Source: Trichomonas tenax
Taxonomy: Eukaryota; Parabasalia; Trichomonadida; Trichomonadidae
DNA: 11,289 nt
Direction of reading: 5' to 3'
Assembly (NCBI GenBank): GCA_023091735.1
Contig: JALKBU010001416.1
Span: 1-11,289 of the forward strand
The translations under genes were made by a program, and so were the position numbers. Below, in pieces: positions 1-7,950 of this stretch. Each line of letters opens with the position of its first letter. The first letter of the stretch is position 1. The notes under the pieces are model-generated. The model saw only the letters and a program-made list of their open reading frames with translations. It made no database searches and was not told where the DNA came from.

Positions 1-83
1 GTCACTTATACCACTGGATAGACAACTATCAATATGTACATGAAAGTACTTTCAAATCGAAAAAATATTGATCAGATAAAAAG

Positions 84-230
84 TTATGAAGGTCGCGGGA
101 CTACACCGCAGAAGGAAAAATTTTCCCAGCTGTAAAAGTGGCGATCATTTTCTTGACTTAAATCAATAATAACGCTCATCCCATTACTTTCATATCGTGA
201 ATACAATTTTTGTTCCACCTTTTTCAAATA
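84..230 (-). pseudogene. Possible 3' remnant of an unknown gene
   Basis: On the minus strand 48 codons are open from the TGA at 231-233 down to the TAA at 84-86. The reading has a protein-like composition, with YLKKVEQKLYSRYES followed by a stretch containing IIDLSQENDRHFYSWENF. The same frame stays open upstream of the TGA for roughly 25 more codons, so one in-frame stop may interrupt a longer ancestral frame. No family is recognised. The copies of the TTTACAYGRCAAA motif lie immediately upstream in this gene's sense, as they do for two other minus-strand genes here. A short plus-strand frame (34-135) overlaps it, so coding sense is not certain. Confidence 0.25.
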
Positions 231-276
231 TCAAATTGCATTCTCATTAATTAGATGCAGACAATCTTTGACTTTG

Positions 277-557
277 TTTACACGACAAAATGTTTTTATT
301 CTTTTACATTGAGGTTAACTTATGTTTTTTTATCGAAAAATGAAACCTTAATGTATATATAATGACATTATATTTTCACTTTTTGAATTTTTCAAATGGT
401 CACATAAAAATAATTTACTTGTTAGATTTTTAATATTTAATAATTAATTTACACGATAAAATATTTTTATTATTGTCAGAATTATATTGATTTGACAACT
501 AATTTACATGACAATATACATATTTACTTGCTAGCTTATTATTTACTTGGCAAATTA
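277..557 (+). repeat. Dispersed TTTACAYGRCAAA motif copies
   Basis: Good copies begin at 277 (TTTACACGACAAAAT), 448 (TTTACACGATAAAAT), 503 (TTTACATGACAATAT) and 542 (TTTACTTGGCAAATT). Weaker ones start at 304, 414 and 523. All are in the plus orientation and match the motif in the 9115-9285 array. Spacing is irregular here, but 503, 523 and 542 are 19-20 bp apart. The role is unknown. A promoter-proximal element for a minus-strand gene to the left is the simplest guess, since the motif also lies upstream of minus-strand genes elsewhere in the window. Confidence 0.45.
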
Positions 558-825
558 TAAAAAACTAAATCTCTGTTAAACACCAGCAGCAATCGATTAA
601 TGACTTTGGATATAATATAGTAGAATTTACAGCACTCTCTTGATTTTCAATGTATCATCACAAAGGCAATTTAAGGAATCTTTGAAAGCATTACACGTAT
701 TTGAGAGAAATTAGACTATCAACAAGCGTTTGATGATGTAATTGGATGAATATGATATCACAAATAATTACGTCGATTACAAAAAAAATAACAAAGAAGT
801 ATTTAACAATAAAATATAAAATAAG

Positions 826-3800
826 TTAATAGCGCGAGTCAGAATCCGGCGAGCGTTTGTTGTATAATTGCGGTTTCTTACAGATAGCTGCAACTCTTAA
901 TCCACGGTTGGCTGCATCGATGATGGCAGTATCTGATCCTGGTAAGAAGTTCTCATCTGGTTTGGAGTCTGGAGTTAAGCAAGCAAAATCATAATTATTG
1001 TCATTGATGTTCATTGCTTTGCAGTATCTCTCGATCAACCCATCAAACGTTTCATCAGAGTTGACTTGCATCGACATTGGCTCACCCCAGAAGTAGTAGT
1101 TTCCTGTATCGATTTTCTCGCAGCCTGTGATAATGGTGATTTCCAAGCAATCTGCTTTCGCTGGTTTCTTCTCAAAGCGAATTGAGAATCTTGGTTCTCT
1201 GAGCTGTGTGTCGAAGTCCAGAGATTCATATTTCGATTGCTTAGTTGCGCGAACTCTGTATGTATCATCAATGTTGAGTTTTAAGCTATTGATAACATCC
1301 TGTGGTGTGTATGGGATCTCAACAACAGCCTCATAAATATATGAAACGTGAAGTCGATCCTGTGAAATTGTAACTCTAACGAGAGCATACTTTTCATTAT
1401 CGACGAGGATCCTCTTGTTCCTGCATCCTTTGAATATGTGGAAATAGAATGCAGTGTGGTTTCCTAACAAGTCGCAAACGTTTGTGTCATGCTCGTGAGG
1501 ATCTATCATTGTGTTTGATGAGGAAACAGCTGGTCTAAGCTGAGGCCAGTTAACATATTCAACAGGGAAGATTAATAACTCATCTTCGCTTGTGTAGTCT
1601 GTAATCTTACAACATTTTGTAAGGAATTCCGCGAGCATGTTGTAGCTCAAATTACGATATATGTTGATGATAATTGGTTGACTTTCGATTGATCCATATC
1701 TAAAGACTTTGAATGTCCAGCTGAAATAGTTCTTGATGTAGAAGTTCTCAAGAGTCATCTTGCGCCAATCTGGATAGAAATGAGGAAGAGTATATGGTTC
1801 ACCTTTCTTTGGCTCTTCGTCACGAAGTTTGGCGTTCTTCGGAACGAAAATAAAAAATGAACCTTGTTCAGCTTTCTTCGCGTAAGCCTGTGGATTTGCT
1901 GTGATACGTAAAGGAGTCTTAGTGAAGCATTGATCTAAGTAAATATCATACTCTGGCTCTGATTTTATAGTTCCGACATCGATTCTTTCTGAGTTGGATT
2001 TCTGTAGCACGTACAATGATCTGGAAGATGTTTCAACTGGAGGAGGAAAAATGTTGCTTGATGAGACTGATCTTTGTGAAATTGTGTTCTCACTGGATGA
2101 ACTGTTTTCGTTTGAGAGGATTGAATCTGCGATATGTGGTTCTGAAGTTGTGGAAACGATCTCTGGTGAAACCTTGCGATTGATTTCTATCTCAGCGCTT
2201 TTCAGAACATTGAGAATATTATCACCGTTAGTGATTGTTCTTGTTCCGATGAATTGGAACTTTGATTTCTCAGGATTGAAGTAGATAATGAATACTCTTT
2301 TGTCGCCCTCACGTACTCTATTTTCAGTAGCCGCGAGTTCATCAAGGAACAAAGAATCTTGTGTAAGGTGAGCAATCTGGTAATTCTCTGTATCCTGGAC
2401 TCTGTGACCAAGTAAACTATCCATATCTCGAACCCAAAGAATGAACTCTGTGTCGTCGCTCAAAATATTCCTGCACTCCTGGCGAACGTCTTGATAGAGC
2501 TTGTGTAATGTGTCTATGGAATTGACTTCGACTTGATATCTTCCTGTGGCAATGCTTTGCTTGAATCCCATGTAACCAGCTTCGATGCATGCCGCGAGAT
2601 TCATCTTTGTGCGGATTCTGAACGTGAGCTTTTGCTCAATGATATTCATTGTGCATTGAACTGGTGGACATTTCCATAATTTGTCGATGCAATCTTTCCT
2701 CACGTAGAAGACTGCTGATGGAAATCTGATAGTTTCGCCTTGGGACTTGAAAACATTGAATTTGCTCGATTCCTCTGTGACTTGGTCATCGCTGAAATAG
2801 TAGAATTTGTCTTTTGCATTGGCCAATTCTGGTTTGAGTGTGACATAATAGTGTCCAGCATTCGTATTTCCTGTGTAAATGATAATGCCATAAAGGACAT
2901 ATGCTGAAGGTGCATCAGCAGGAGCGAACTCATGCATATCCAAATCAACTGGAAATTCCGTGTCGTTGAATTTTAAATTTGAATTTAGTGTGAAAATCAT
3001 GATTTTCGGTAATTTCGTTAATTCTCTGATTGTGACGCAGTGCTCTGATGTCTCTCTTCTGTCTTTTTGGATGCTATCGATCAAATTGTCTCCGTCCAAT
3101 CGAAGTTGCCAAAATAGCAATTTTTCTTCAACCGTTGATGTGGTGCCGTCGATTATATTTTGCGTAGTTGTATTCTGAGTGAAACCGAATAAATCGAAAA
3201 TTTGGTCTTCTGCTCTGATATAATTTGTTAAAATGCGATCTAAAAATTCGTTGGAATCGTTCATTTTGATTGAACTTGCGTTCTTAAGATTTAGAGCTGC
3301 AAGCAAGAAGTCTGGGCTTACAGTATCTTGAGATTTTTGTAATTCGAAAAATAAAGTTTTAAGAGCTGAGGCGATATCTTTGCGATCTAACGAATTAATT
3401 TCGAATATTAAGTTCCTGAATGCTGGAATATGAAATAAAGCTTGTAAATTAACATTGATGTAGCAAATATTCGAGCAATTTTTGATTCCGATGTATTTTT
3501 TCTTGGCTGGAGGTTGCTTTCCTGTTATGATAGTAATAGATATATCAAATTTGTTTCCTTTAAAATCATCTCTATCCCAAGGAATATTCTGAAATTCTAT
3601 TTCAAAAGTGGTGGTTTTGGTAACTTCTCTTAGTACATCCCTTTCTTCAATGGTTCTTTTATCGGAATCTGAGACAATATAATGAACACTGATATTTGCT
3701 AGAGTATCGCGAATTCTTTTTGATGTGACGATTAATTTTGTGTATCCTTTTGTATCCTGTGGCTTCGTCATCTCGAAAACCCAGACCCAATGATTAGAAT

Positions 3801-3927
3801 TCAATTTCGGCTCTTCTGTTTGGTCAATTAGCTTATAGGGACCTTTCTTGTCCCAATTTACGACATTCAGCGTCGTGACCAATATGCATTTTTGCCCGGA
3901 TTTTGTTTTAGTTTTGGTTTTAGGCAT
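826..3927 (-). CDS. USP7/HAUSP-like ubiquitin-specific protease (peptidase C19)
   Basis: This 1033-residue protein is a predicted deubiquitinase that would cut the isopeptide bond between ubiquitin and target proteins. Its domain order matches animal and plant USP7 (human about 1100 residues). A lysine/threonine-repeat N-terminus is followed by a MATH/TRAF-like domain (about 15-135), which in USP7 recruits substrates. The USP catalytic domain spans about 145-412. A ubiquitin-like region follows at about 425-590, then a Ser-rich linker (about 602-636) and further ubiquitin-like repeats to about 1018. The Cys box GIKNCSNICYINVNLQ holds the nucleophile Cys155 and oxyanion Asn150. The His box holds His359 in NAGHYYV. 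The third-residue motif reads FSDDQV (378-383), with Ser379 where FD or FN is usual. The UBL2-like stretch (VFIIYFNPEKSKFQF) and the last UBL (GLIERYCKAMNINDNNYDF) resemble the matching parts of USP7. The domain lacks Cys pairs for a zinc-binding finger and is short. The basic tail may help nuclear entry. The start is the first Met; the upstream sequence is AT-rich spacer. Confidence 0.9.
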   Translation of the reverse strand: MPKTKTKTKSGQKCILVTTLNVVNWDKKGPYKLIDQTEEPKLNSNHWVWVFEMTKPQDTKGYTKLIVTSKRIRDTLANISVHYIVSDSDKRTIEERDVLREVTKTTTFEIEFQNIPWDRDDFKGNKFDISITIITGKQPPAKKKYIGIKNCSNICYINVNLQALFHIPAFRNLIFEINSLDRKDIASALKTLFFELQKSQDTVSPDFLLAALNLKNASSIKMNDSNEFLDRILTNYIRAEDQIFDLFGFTQNTTTQNIIDGTTSTVEEKLLFWQLRLDGDNLIDSIQKDRRETSEHCVTIRELTKLPKIMIFTLNSNLKFNDTEFPVDLDMHEFAPADAPSAYVLYGIIIYTGNTNAGHYYVTLKPELANAKDKFYYFSDDQVTEESSKFNVFKSQGETIRFPSAVFYVRKDCIDKLWKCPPVQCTMNIIEQKLTFRIRTKMNLAACIEAGYMGFKQSIATGRYQVEVNSIDTLHKLYQDVRQECRNILSDDTEFILWVRDMDSLLGHRVQDTENYQIAHLTQDSLFLDELAATENRVREGDKRVFIIYFNPEKSKFQFIGTRTITNGDNILNVLKSAEIEINRKVSPEIVSTTSEPHIADSILSNENSSSSENTISQRSVSSSNIFPPPVETSSRSLYVLQKSNSERIDVGTIKSEPEYDIYLDQCFTKTPLRITANPQAYAKKAEQGSFFIFVPKNAKLRDEEPKKGEPYTLPHFYPDWRKMTLENFYIKNYFSWTFKVFRYGSIESQPIIINIYRNLSYNMLAEFLTKCCKITDYTSEDELLIFPVEYVNWPQLRPAVSSSNTMIDPHEHDTNVCDLLGNHTAFYFHIFKGCRNKRILVDNEKYALVRVTISQDRLHVSYIYEAVVEIPYTPQDVINSLKLNIDDTYRVRATKQSKYESLDFDTQLREPRFSIRFEKKPAKADCLEITIITGCEKIDTGNYYFWGEPMSMQVNSDETFDGLIERYCKAMNINDNNYDFACLTPDSKPDENFLPGSDTAIIDAANRGLRVAAICKKPQLYNKRSPDSDSRY

Positions 3928-4377
3928 TTATGTTTATCGTCGCTTTTCTAAATTTGACAAAATGTAATTACATACTCATCATTATATGTAAATCATATTT
4001 TCCTGGAAATTATAACCCAAACTCTTTTAATTATTGAGAAAAACTAATATTTCCTATTTTATCATATACATAAAATATCTATCATATGTATTATCTAAAC
4101 ATAGAATTAGAATGATTTCCATTTTTCATGATTTTGACTAATAAATGTCAGAATATTGTTTACATGGCAAATATAAGAGGAAATTAAAAACTCTATTTCA
4201 AGCTTTGAGTTTCTGGCTATAGCATTTGCATGTAAAGGCTTGAAGAAATATTAATTGATTTGTAAATCATTTAAGATTTTATTGAAATAAATAACAAAAA
4301 ATAAGAAAAAATAACAATGCATATTATAAAGCTCGTTATGGGCTATATAGTGAATGATCTACAGGACAAAAATACTT
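3928..4377. other. Spacer between two minus-strand genes, with promoter-like elements
   Basis: This is an AT-rich spacer with no supported gene. It should hold the promoter of the USP7-like gene and the 3' flank of the 404-residue coiled-coil gene. Visible elements are a perfect 12-bp palindrome ATGTAATTACAT (3962-3973), 35-46 bases before the ATG, and one good copy of the window's recurring motif, TTTACATGGCAAAT, starting at 4159. The stretch next to 4377 is A-rich on the plus strand, giving a U-rich 3' flank for the coiled-coil transcript. Confidence 0.5.
3935..3940 (-). promoter_or_regulatory. ACGATA box just upstream of the USP7-like start
   Basis: On the minus strand the sequence GCGACGATAAACATAA directly precedes the ATG, with ACGATA ending 7 bases before it. 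ACGATA-type cores are known Myb recognition elements in Trichomonas vaginalis promoters, where transcription starts lie very close to the ATG. Function here is inferred from position and resemblance only; a six-base match can arise by chance. Confidence 0.25.
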
Positions 4378-5592
4378 TCAATATTTGCTCGAATTCCTGT
4401 AATGAGATCTATTAACATCCTCAAGTCTTCCTTTCATGTCTATGACTGACTCCTTTAATTGCTTGACTTGTCTAATCATATTTTTCTTATAAATGCAATT
4501 CTTATGTTTATGAATGCACTCTTCGTTGTAATAATGCGTTGTTGTCTTCCTTCCTCTACGTTCTGTCAAACACATTCCTAATAAAAAATCAATTTCTTGG
4601 ACAATATCAATATCTGTGTTAGAACCTTGAAGCCATAACCTAATACGGCCAACACATCGCTGAATATCTGAGTCATTGCCAAATTTGTCTCCAAACTGTG
4701 CAAATGTGTCAACTAAATTTGTTATCAACTTCTCAAGCGATTCTGTATGTTTTTCACGGCGTGAATATGTTTCGATTTGCTTAATTGCGTATTTTAGATT
4801 GACTTTATTTGTCCTAGTGCATAATTTAGACAATAATTTTTGATAATCTTGTTCGATCTTTTCTTTTTGACTTATAAGATTGTCAATCGATTTTTTGTAT
4901 TCCTCTTCTTTGTTGACTTGTTGTAAAAGATATTGAGCAACAGTTTTCATTGTTGCTTCGTTCAATTGCATTTGTGGGAGTAATTGAAGGATTTTCTGTA
5001 TTTCACTCGAGTCAACATTTCGTGTTGTATCGATTGTGATATTAGATACGAAGTTATTTACTTGAGATTGTCGTTTAATCGCGTTTAATTCATAACTTAT
5101 ATCAATGCCTATGGATTTGAAGTCTTTTATGACTGCATCAATCGATTCTCCGCTATTTGCAATGAAATGAAGTAATTTTTGTGTTGAAGATTTAAATTTT
5201 TGAATTATAAATTGCTGTGTTGAAATTAACGAAAGAGAATTAAAACAAACGGAAGATAGCCTATCTCTGTCAATTAACAATGTATTAATTTCTTTGCTGT
5301 TTTGTTCCAAAAGTTGATCAAAGCCAATTAAAACTTCGTTAACTTTCGTTTGAGGAACCATTTTGACGTTTTCTTGTGGTTTTGGAGGAATTGTGACTCT
5401 TGTGGCTTGTAGCAATTTGTTTTCTTCTTCAAGAAGTTGAACTTTCAAAGTTAAATCGGAAACTTGTTTCTTCAACGCTTTGATTTTAGCATTATCCTGT
5501 GCGTTTTTGCTTTTTAATCGTTCAATCTCCATTCTCATCGGATCTGTATCATCACTTACTGTTGTACTTGTGATAGAAAAGAATTCACTCAT
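4378..5592 (-). CDS. Coiled-coil protein of unknown function (404 aa)
   Basis: No family is recognised. The protein opens with a short Ser/Thr/Asp-rich segment. A strong heptad-pattern coiled coil follows at about 18-63 (rich in K, E, L and Q), then a Pro-containing break (about 67-80). Helical segments fill about 85-170, 196-258 and 275-300, with a final coiled coil at about 368-394. Between them, residues 310-345 look like a compact helical region, followed by a basic RRGRK. Residues 359-366 read CIHKHKNC, a C-x-H-x-H-x2-C cluster that could bind a metal. There is no signal peptide or membrane segment, so a cytosolic or cytoskeletal scaffold role is plausible but unproven. The start is the first Met, and the region before it is AT-rich. 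The gene lies head-to-tail with the USP7-like gene, 450 bases apart, so joint transcription is not suggested. Confidence 0.8.
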   Translation of the reverse strand: MSEFFSITSTTVSDDTDPMRMEIERLKSKNAQDNAKIKALKKQVSDLTLKVQLLEEENKLLQATRVTIPPKPQENVKMVPQTKVNEVLIGFDQLLEQNSKEINTLLIDRDRLSSVCFNSLSLISTQQFIIQKFKSSTQKLLHFIANSGESIDAVIKDFKSIGIDISYELNAIKRQSQVNNFVSNITIDTTRNVDSSEIQKILQLLPQMQLNEATMKTVAQYLLQQVNKEEEYKKSIDNLISQKEKIEQDYQKLLSKLCTRTNKVNLKYAIKQIETYSRREKHTESLEKLITNLVDTFAQFGDKFGNDSDIQRCVGRIRLWLQGSNTDIDIVQEIDFLLGMCLTERRGRKTTTHYYNEECIHKHKNCIYKKNMIRQVKQLKESVIDMKGRLEDVNRSHYRNSSKY

Positions 5593-6418
5593 GATTTTGG
5601 AAAGCCGTTTAAGTCACTTTTCTGTAAATTTATAATTATTGATTTTTATCTGTGCTATATATCAAAGAGCTAAATCAACATGAATTTGTAGTTAGAAAAC
5701 TTGTAAAAATCTAAAATTTTGAGCCAATTTTTTTGAAAATTATAAGAAATTTTTAGCAATCTGATGAATAAAATTTTACAAATTTACAAAATTAATAATA
5801 CAGAGTTTGAAATTTAGAGTATAGCTATGAAGTGGAGTTATAATTTTGGGGTAAATCAGATTTTGACAGAAAAGTTTTACATTTTTAAATGTGTCAAAGT
5901 GTCATAAATTTGATTAATCTGAAATAACCCAAAAATATGTTAAGGGGTATCAGAGCTATCTAAAAATCACTTTAAAAAGCCTTGAAAAATTTTTGTTATT
6001 TTTTCAAAATGCTCAAAATAACGCTGTCAATAGTCATAATTTTGGATCTGCTGATTAAATCCAGAATATTTCCGCAAAAAATTTACTGAATTTTGTTGAA
6101 TTTCTTTTTGTCTCATTTATAGGCCTAATTTCGCGTGATATCTGCAATATACAGGTCCTTGTTATGTTAAATCGTTGAGTTAATAATGAAAGATAGAAAA
6201 CGTTATTCTTATCGTATGGAGGCCATTTTTTTCATATTATTAACGAGAATACTCCACCTCACGTTTTGAAGTGTTTCGTGCCCACTTTAAATTTGAGAAA
6301 GCTCATAGAAAATGAAAATAACGGATAATTATAAAATTCGATTTTTCTTAAAATAATTAAACTGTGGACTAAAAGAAAGCTAATTGTAATATTTTTATAT
6401 AATTTTTTTATAAAATTT
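5593..6418. other. Long divergent spacer without genes
   Basis: This 826-bp region separates divergently transcribed genes and contains no reading frame I would call. The minus-strand frame at 6259-6492 runs antisense into the start of the membrane-protein gene and has only AT-driven composition. Visible structure is an imperfect inverted repeat (5844-5935) with a small palindrome at its centre. Another landmark is a less AT-rich stretch around 6120-6260. The two promoters must lie at its ends, but I cannot point to a clear initiator for either. Confidence 0.5.
5844..5935. repeat. Imperfect inverted repeat around a central palindrome
   Basis: The left arm TTTTGGGGTAAATCAGATT (5844-5862) pairs with the reverse complement of 5916-5935, TTTTTGGGTTATTTCAGATT. 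About 15 of 20 positions agree if one gap is allowed. Near the middle is ACATTTTTAAATGT (5879-5892), two six-base arms around TT. The element lies about 250-345 bases upstream of the 404-residue coiled-coil gene. It could be a regulatory hairpin, a small decayed terminal-inverted-repeat element, or chance in AT-rich DNA. Confidence 0.3.
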
Positions 6419-7663
6419 ATGGTAGAGTTGCCTCCAGCTCCTGAAGACTTAAACGAGTTTGGAAAGCTCGTATTTTTGAACGAGATGCACACGATGGCGT
6501 CGCAGATCCTTCAATATGTTAAAGGGGACGACAAACTGACAAAATTAATACAATATGCTCTAGATTGTATAGAAGGGGAACGAAAACTACTAAAAGCGTC
6601 ATTCACAGGTAATTACATACGTCCAGAATCGAAAAATATTTTGTCTTTGATCTTAAGATGCGCAGAATTATATTTACAAACAGGAATTTGGTTTGATATG
6701 AGCCGTGCGAACATAAGACTCGCTGGCATGGAACAAGGCAACGAAAATTTCATGGAGGATGTAAAACTTTGTTTCGCGAGCCCAGATTTAACTGAAAGAT
6801 ACGTAATTTCTTCACCTATCATCGAACTTACACTCACAAGGATCGAAATGATCAAATTCTTCGAAGCTGAACAGATTGAACTTTACAAAGGACCGGAACC
6901 CGGTGAACACGATCATCTTGCCAATTTCAAATTCCCATCAGAAGACACAGACGACTCAGCGGACAGATTCAATGAAGCAGAGTTCAACAAAGAGTACGCA
7001 AATCTGGAGAAAATGATTATAAGTGATAATGAATACTTAGTAAATAGAGAGAATATGTCGTGGGCGATCCTCAGAAAGATTCGCGTTGTCGGGTCGATCT
7101 GCTGCATGCTGTACTATATTATTTTCCTCGGTATAACAGCTTACATCGCAACAATAACTTACCAATATAGGTCTTTGCCGATATGCGCTTGCTTTGGAAC
7201 AAGCATGTTGATGTTGATTATCGAAGTCGTGTCTTTAAGAACGTGTTTAGTTGCTTGTTGCCGACCAAAATCACCGATAGAATGTATATATCCTGGATTA
7301 GAATTATATGTTACTCAATACGTAGCAGCAATAGTTTTGTCTATAACAATGATTGTTATACTGCTCATTAGATTAAAGGAAACCCATTTAGTTCTGATGG
7401 TGATTATGATTCACCATGCAGTTTCAATGGTTTGGCCTTTGATTACACAGTGCTTCTTCACAAAGAAGCATAAGAGAGTAGAAAGAAAGTTCAAATGGAT
7501 CAGAATCAAATTCTTCAATTCCTGCTGGTGGATGTTTTACAGATTAGTCTCATTTATCTTGTTCACTCCATCGATCTATGGAATTGAGACGATTTTCTTC
7601 GCTCAGCTCAAGAATTCACCATCAACAACAAAGATCGTTCCTCCTCAATTAATTACTGTCTAA
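6419..7663 (+). CDS. Multi-pass membrane protein of unknown function (414 aa)
   Basis: No family is recognised. The first half (1 to about 212) is soluble, largely helical and acidic. It includes an acidic stretch (about 159-195) rich in E, D and F and has no signal peptide. The second half holds about five hydrophobic segments: 222-247, 253-272, 297-317, 324-346 and 367-388. A strongly basic loop (349-364, KKHKRVERKFKWIRIK) separates the last two and should face the cytosol. Cysteines cluster in and beside the membrane region (228-229, 256-258, 276-281). An N-terminal cytosolic regulatory domain on a membrane anchor or channel-like bundle is possible; nothing identifies a transported substrate. 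The first Met is taken as the start, preceded by TAAAATTT; the next Met (residue 23) would cut into the N-terminal helix. The gene converges on the 387-residue coiled-coil gene. Confidence 0.8.
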   Translation: MVELPPAPEDLNEFGKLVFLNEMHTMASQILQYVKGDDKLTKLIQYALDCIEGERKLLKASFTGNYIRPESKNILSLILRCAELYLQTGIWFDMSRANIRLAGMEQGNENFMEDVKLCFASPDLTERYVISSPIIELTLTRIEMIKFFEAEQIELYKGPEPGEHDHLANFKFPSEDTDDSADRFNEAEFNKEYANLEKMIISDNEYLVNRENMSWAILRKIRVVGSICCMLYYIIFLGITAYIATITYQYRSLPICACFGTSMLMLIIEVVSLRTCLVACCRPKSPIECIYPGLELYVTQYVAAIVLSITMIVILLIRLKETHLVLMVIMIHHAVSMVWPLITQCFFTKKHKRVERKFKWIRIKFFNSCWWMFYRLVSFILFTPSIYGIETIFFAQLKNSPSTTKIVPPQLITV

Positions 7664-7739
7664 TTATACTGTTGGTTTGCGTTTATAAAGTTTATTTTAT
7701 TTTTTAATTTTTATATTCACTGAAATATCAAATTGATTC

Positions 7740-7760
7740 TTTTAGTGATATGCACTAAAA
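7740..7760. other. Perfect 8-bp hairpin in the spacer between convergent genes
   Basis: TTTTAGTG and CACTAAAA form an exact eight-base stem around the five-base loop ATATG. The hairpin begins 77 bases after the stop of the membrane-protein gene, so it could fall in or just beyond that transcript's 3' end. Trichomonads usually add poly(A) close to the stop codon, so it may lie outside the mature mRNA. No function is established. Confidence 0.4.
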
Positions 7761-7846
7761 CTTATATTTGTCTCTGCTGTAGCACACAATCATAACAATA
7801 ATCTGTTTTACTAAATCAATATGTTGTTAATGTCACAAAGATAGAT

Positions 7847-7864
7847 TTGAAAAGTTCTTTTCAA
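7847..7864. other. 18-bp palindrome in the spacer between convergent genes
   Basis: TTGAAAAG, TT and CTTTTCAA make eight-base arms with only two bases between them, so it is more likely a duplex palindrome than a stable RNA hairpin. It lies 87 bases beyond the stop of the minus-strand coiled-coil gene, nearly mirroring the hairpin at 7740-7760 on the other side of the spacer. Confidence 0.35.
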
Positions 7865-7950
7865 GTATATCATTTGCTGGATACAGAGCATCGGGTTCAA
7901 AGAATTTCAAATTTGATTTATATAATAAACAATATTTACAATAAACAAAT

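Larger units (their letters stand above)
1..825. other. Left flank without an intact gene
   Basis: No reading frame here is long enough to call as a gene. The first 235 bases are less AT-rich than the rest and contain short coding-looking stretches on both strands; the best of them is listed separately at 84-230. Positions 277-557 carry scattered copies of the TTTACAYGRCAAA motif. Another short plus-strand stretch, about 615-710, reads as an amphipathic peptide containing QFKESLKALHVF before a TAG; it could be chance or a decayed gene. The last 50 bases before 826 are A/T only apart from a few positions and would form the 3' flank of the USP7-like gene. Confidence 0.5.

Noticed and set aside
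113..127. GGAAAAATTTTCC as a hairpin
   Set aside because: Only one base separates the arms, so it cannot form a stable RNA hairpin; it is a short AT palindrome.
34..135. Small plus-strand frame at the left edge (33 codons)
   Set aside because: It overlaps the more protein-like minus-strand reading at 84-230 and is too short to support alone.
1994..2284. Plus-strand frame of 96 codons inside the USP7-like gene
   Set aside because: It is a shadow of the minus-strand gene, lying over its Ser-rich linker and neighbouring sequence. The other short frames inside the large genes are rejected for the same reason.
6259..6492. Minus-strand 77-codon frame before and across the membrane-protein start
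   Set aside because: It overlaps the start of a well-supported gene in antisense. Its composition (F, I, K, N, S) is what AT-rich DNA gives by chance.
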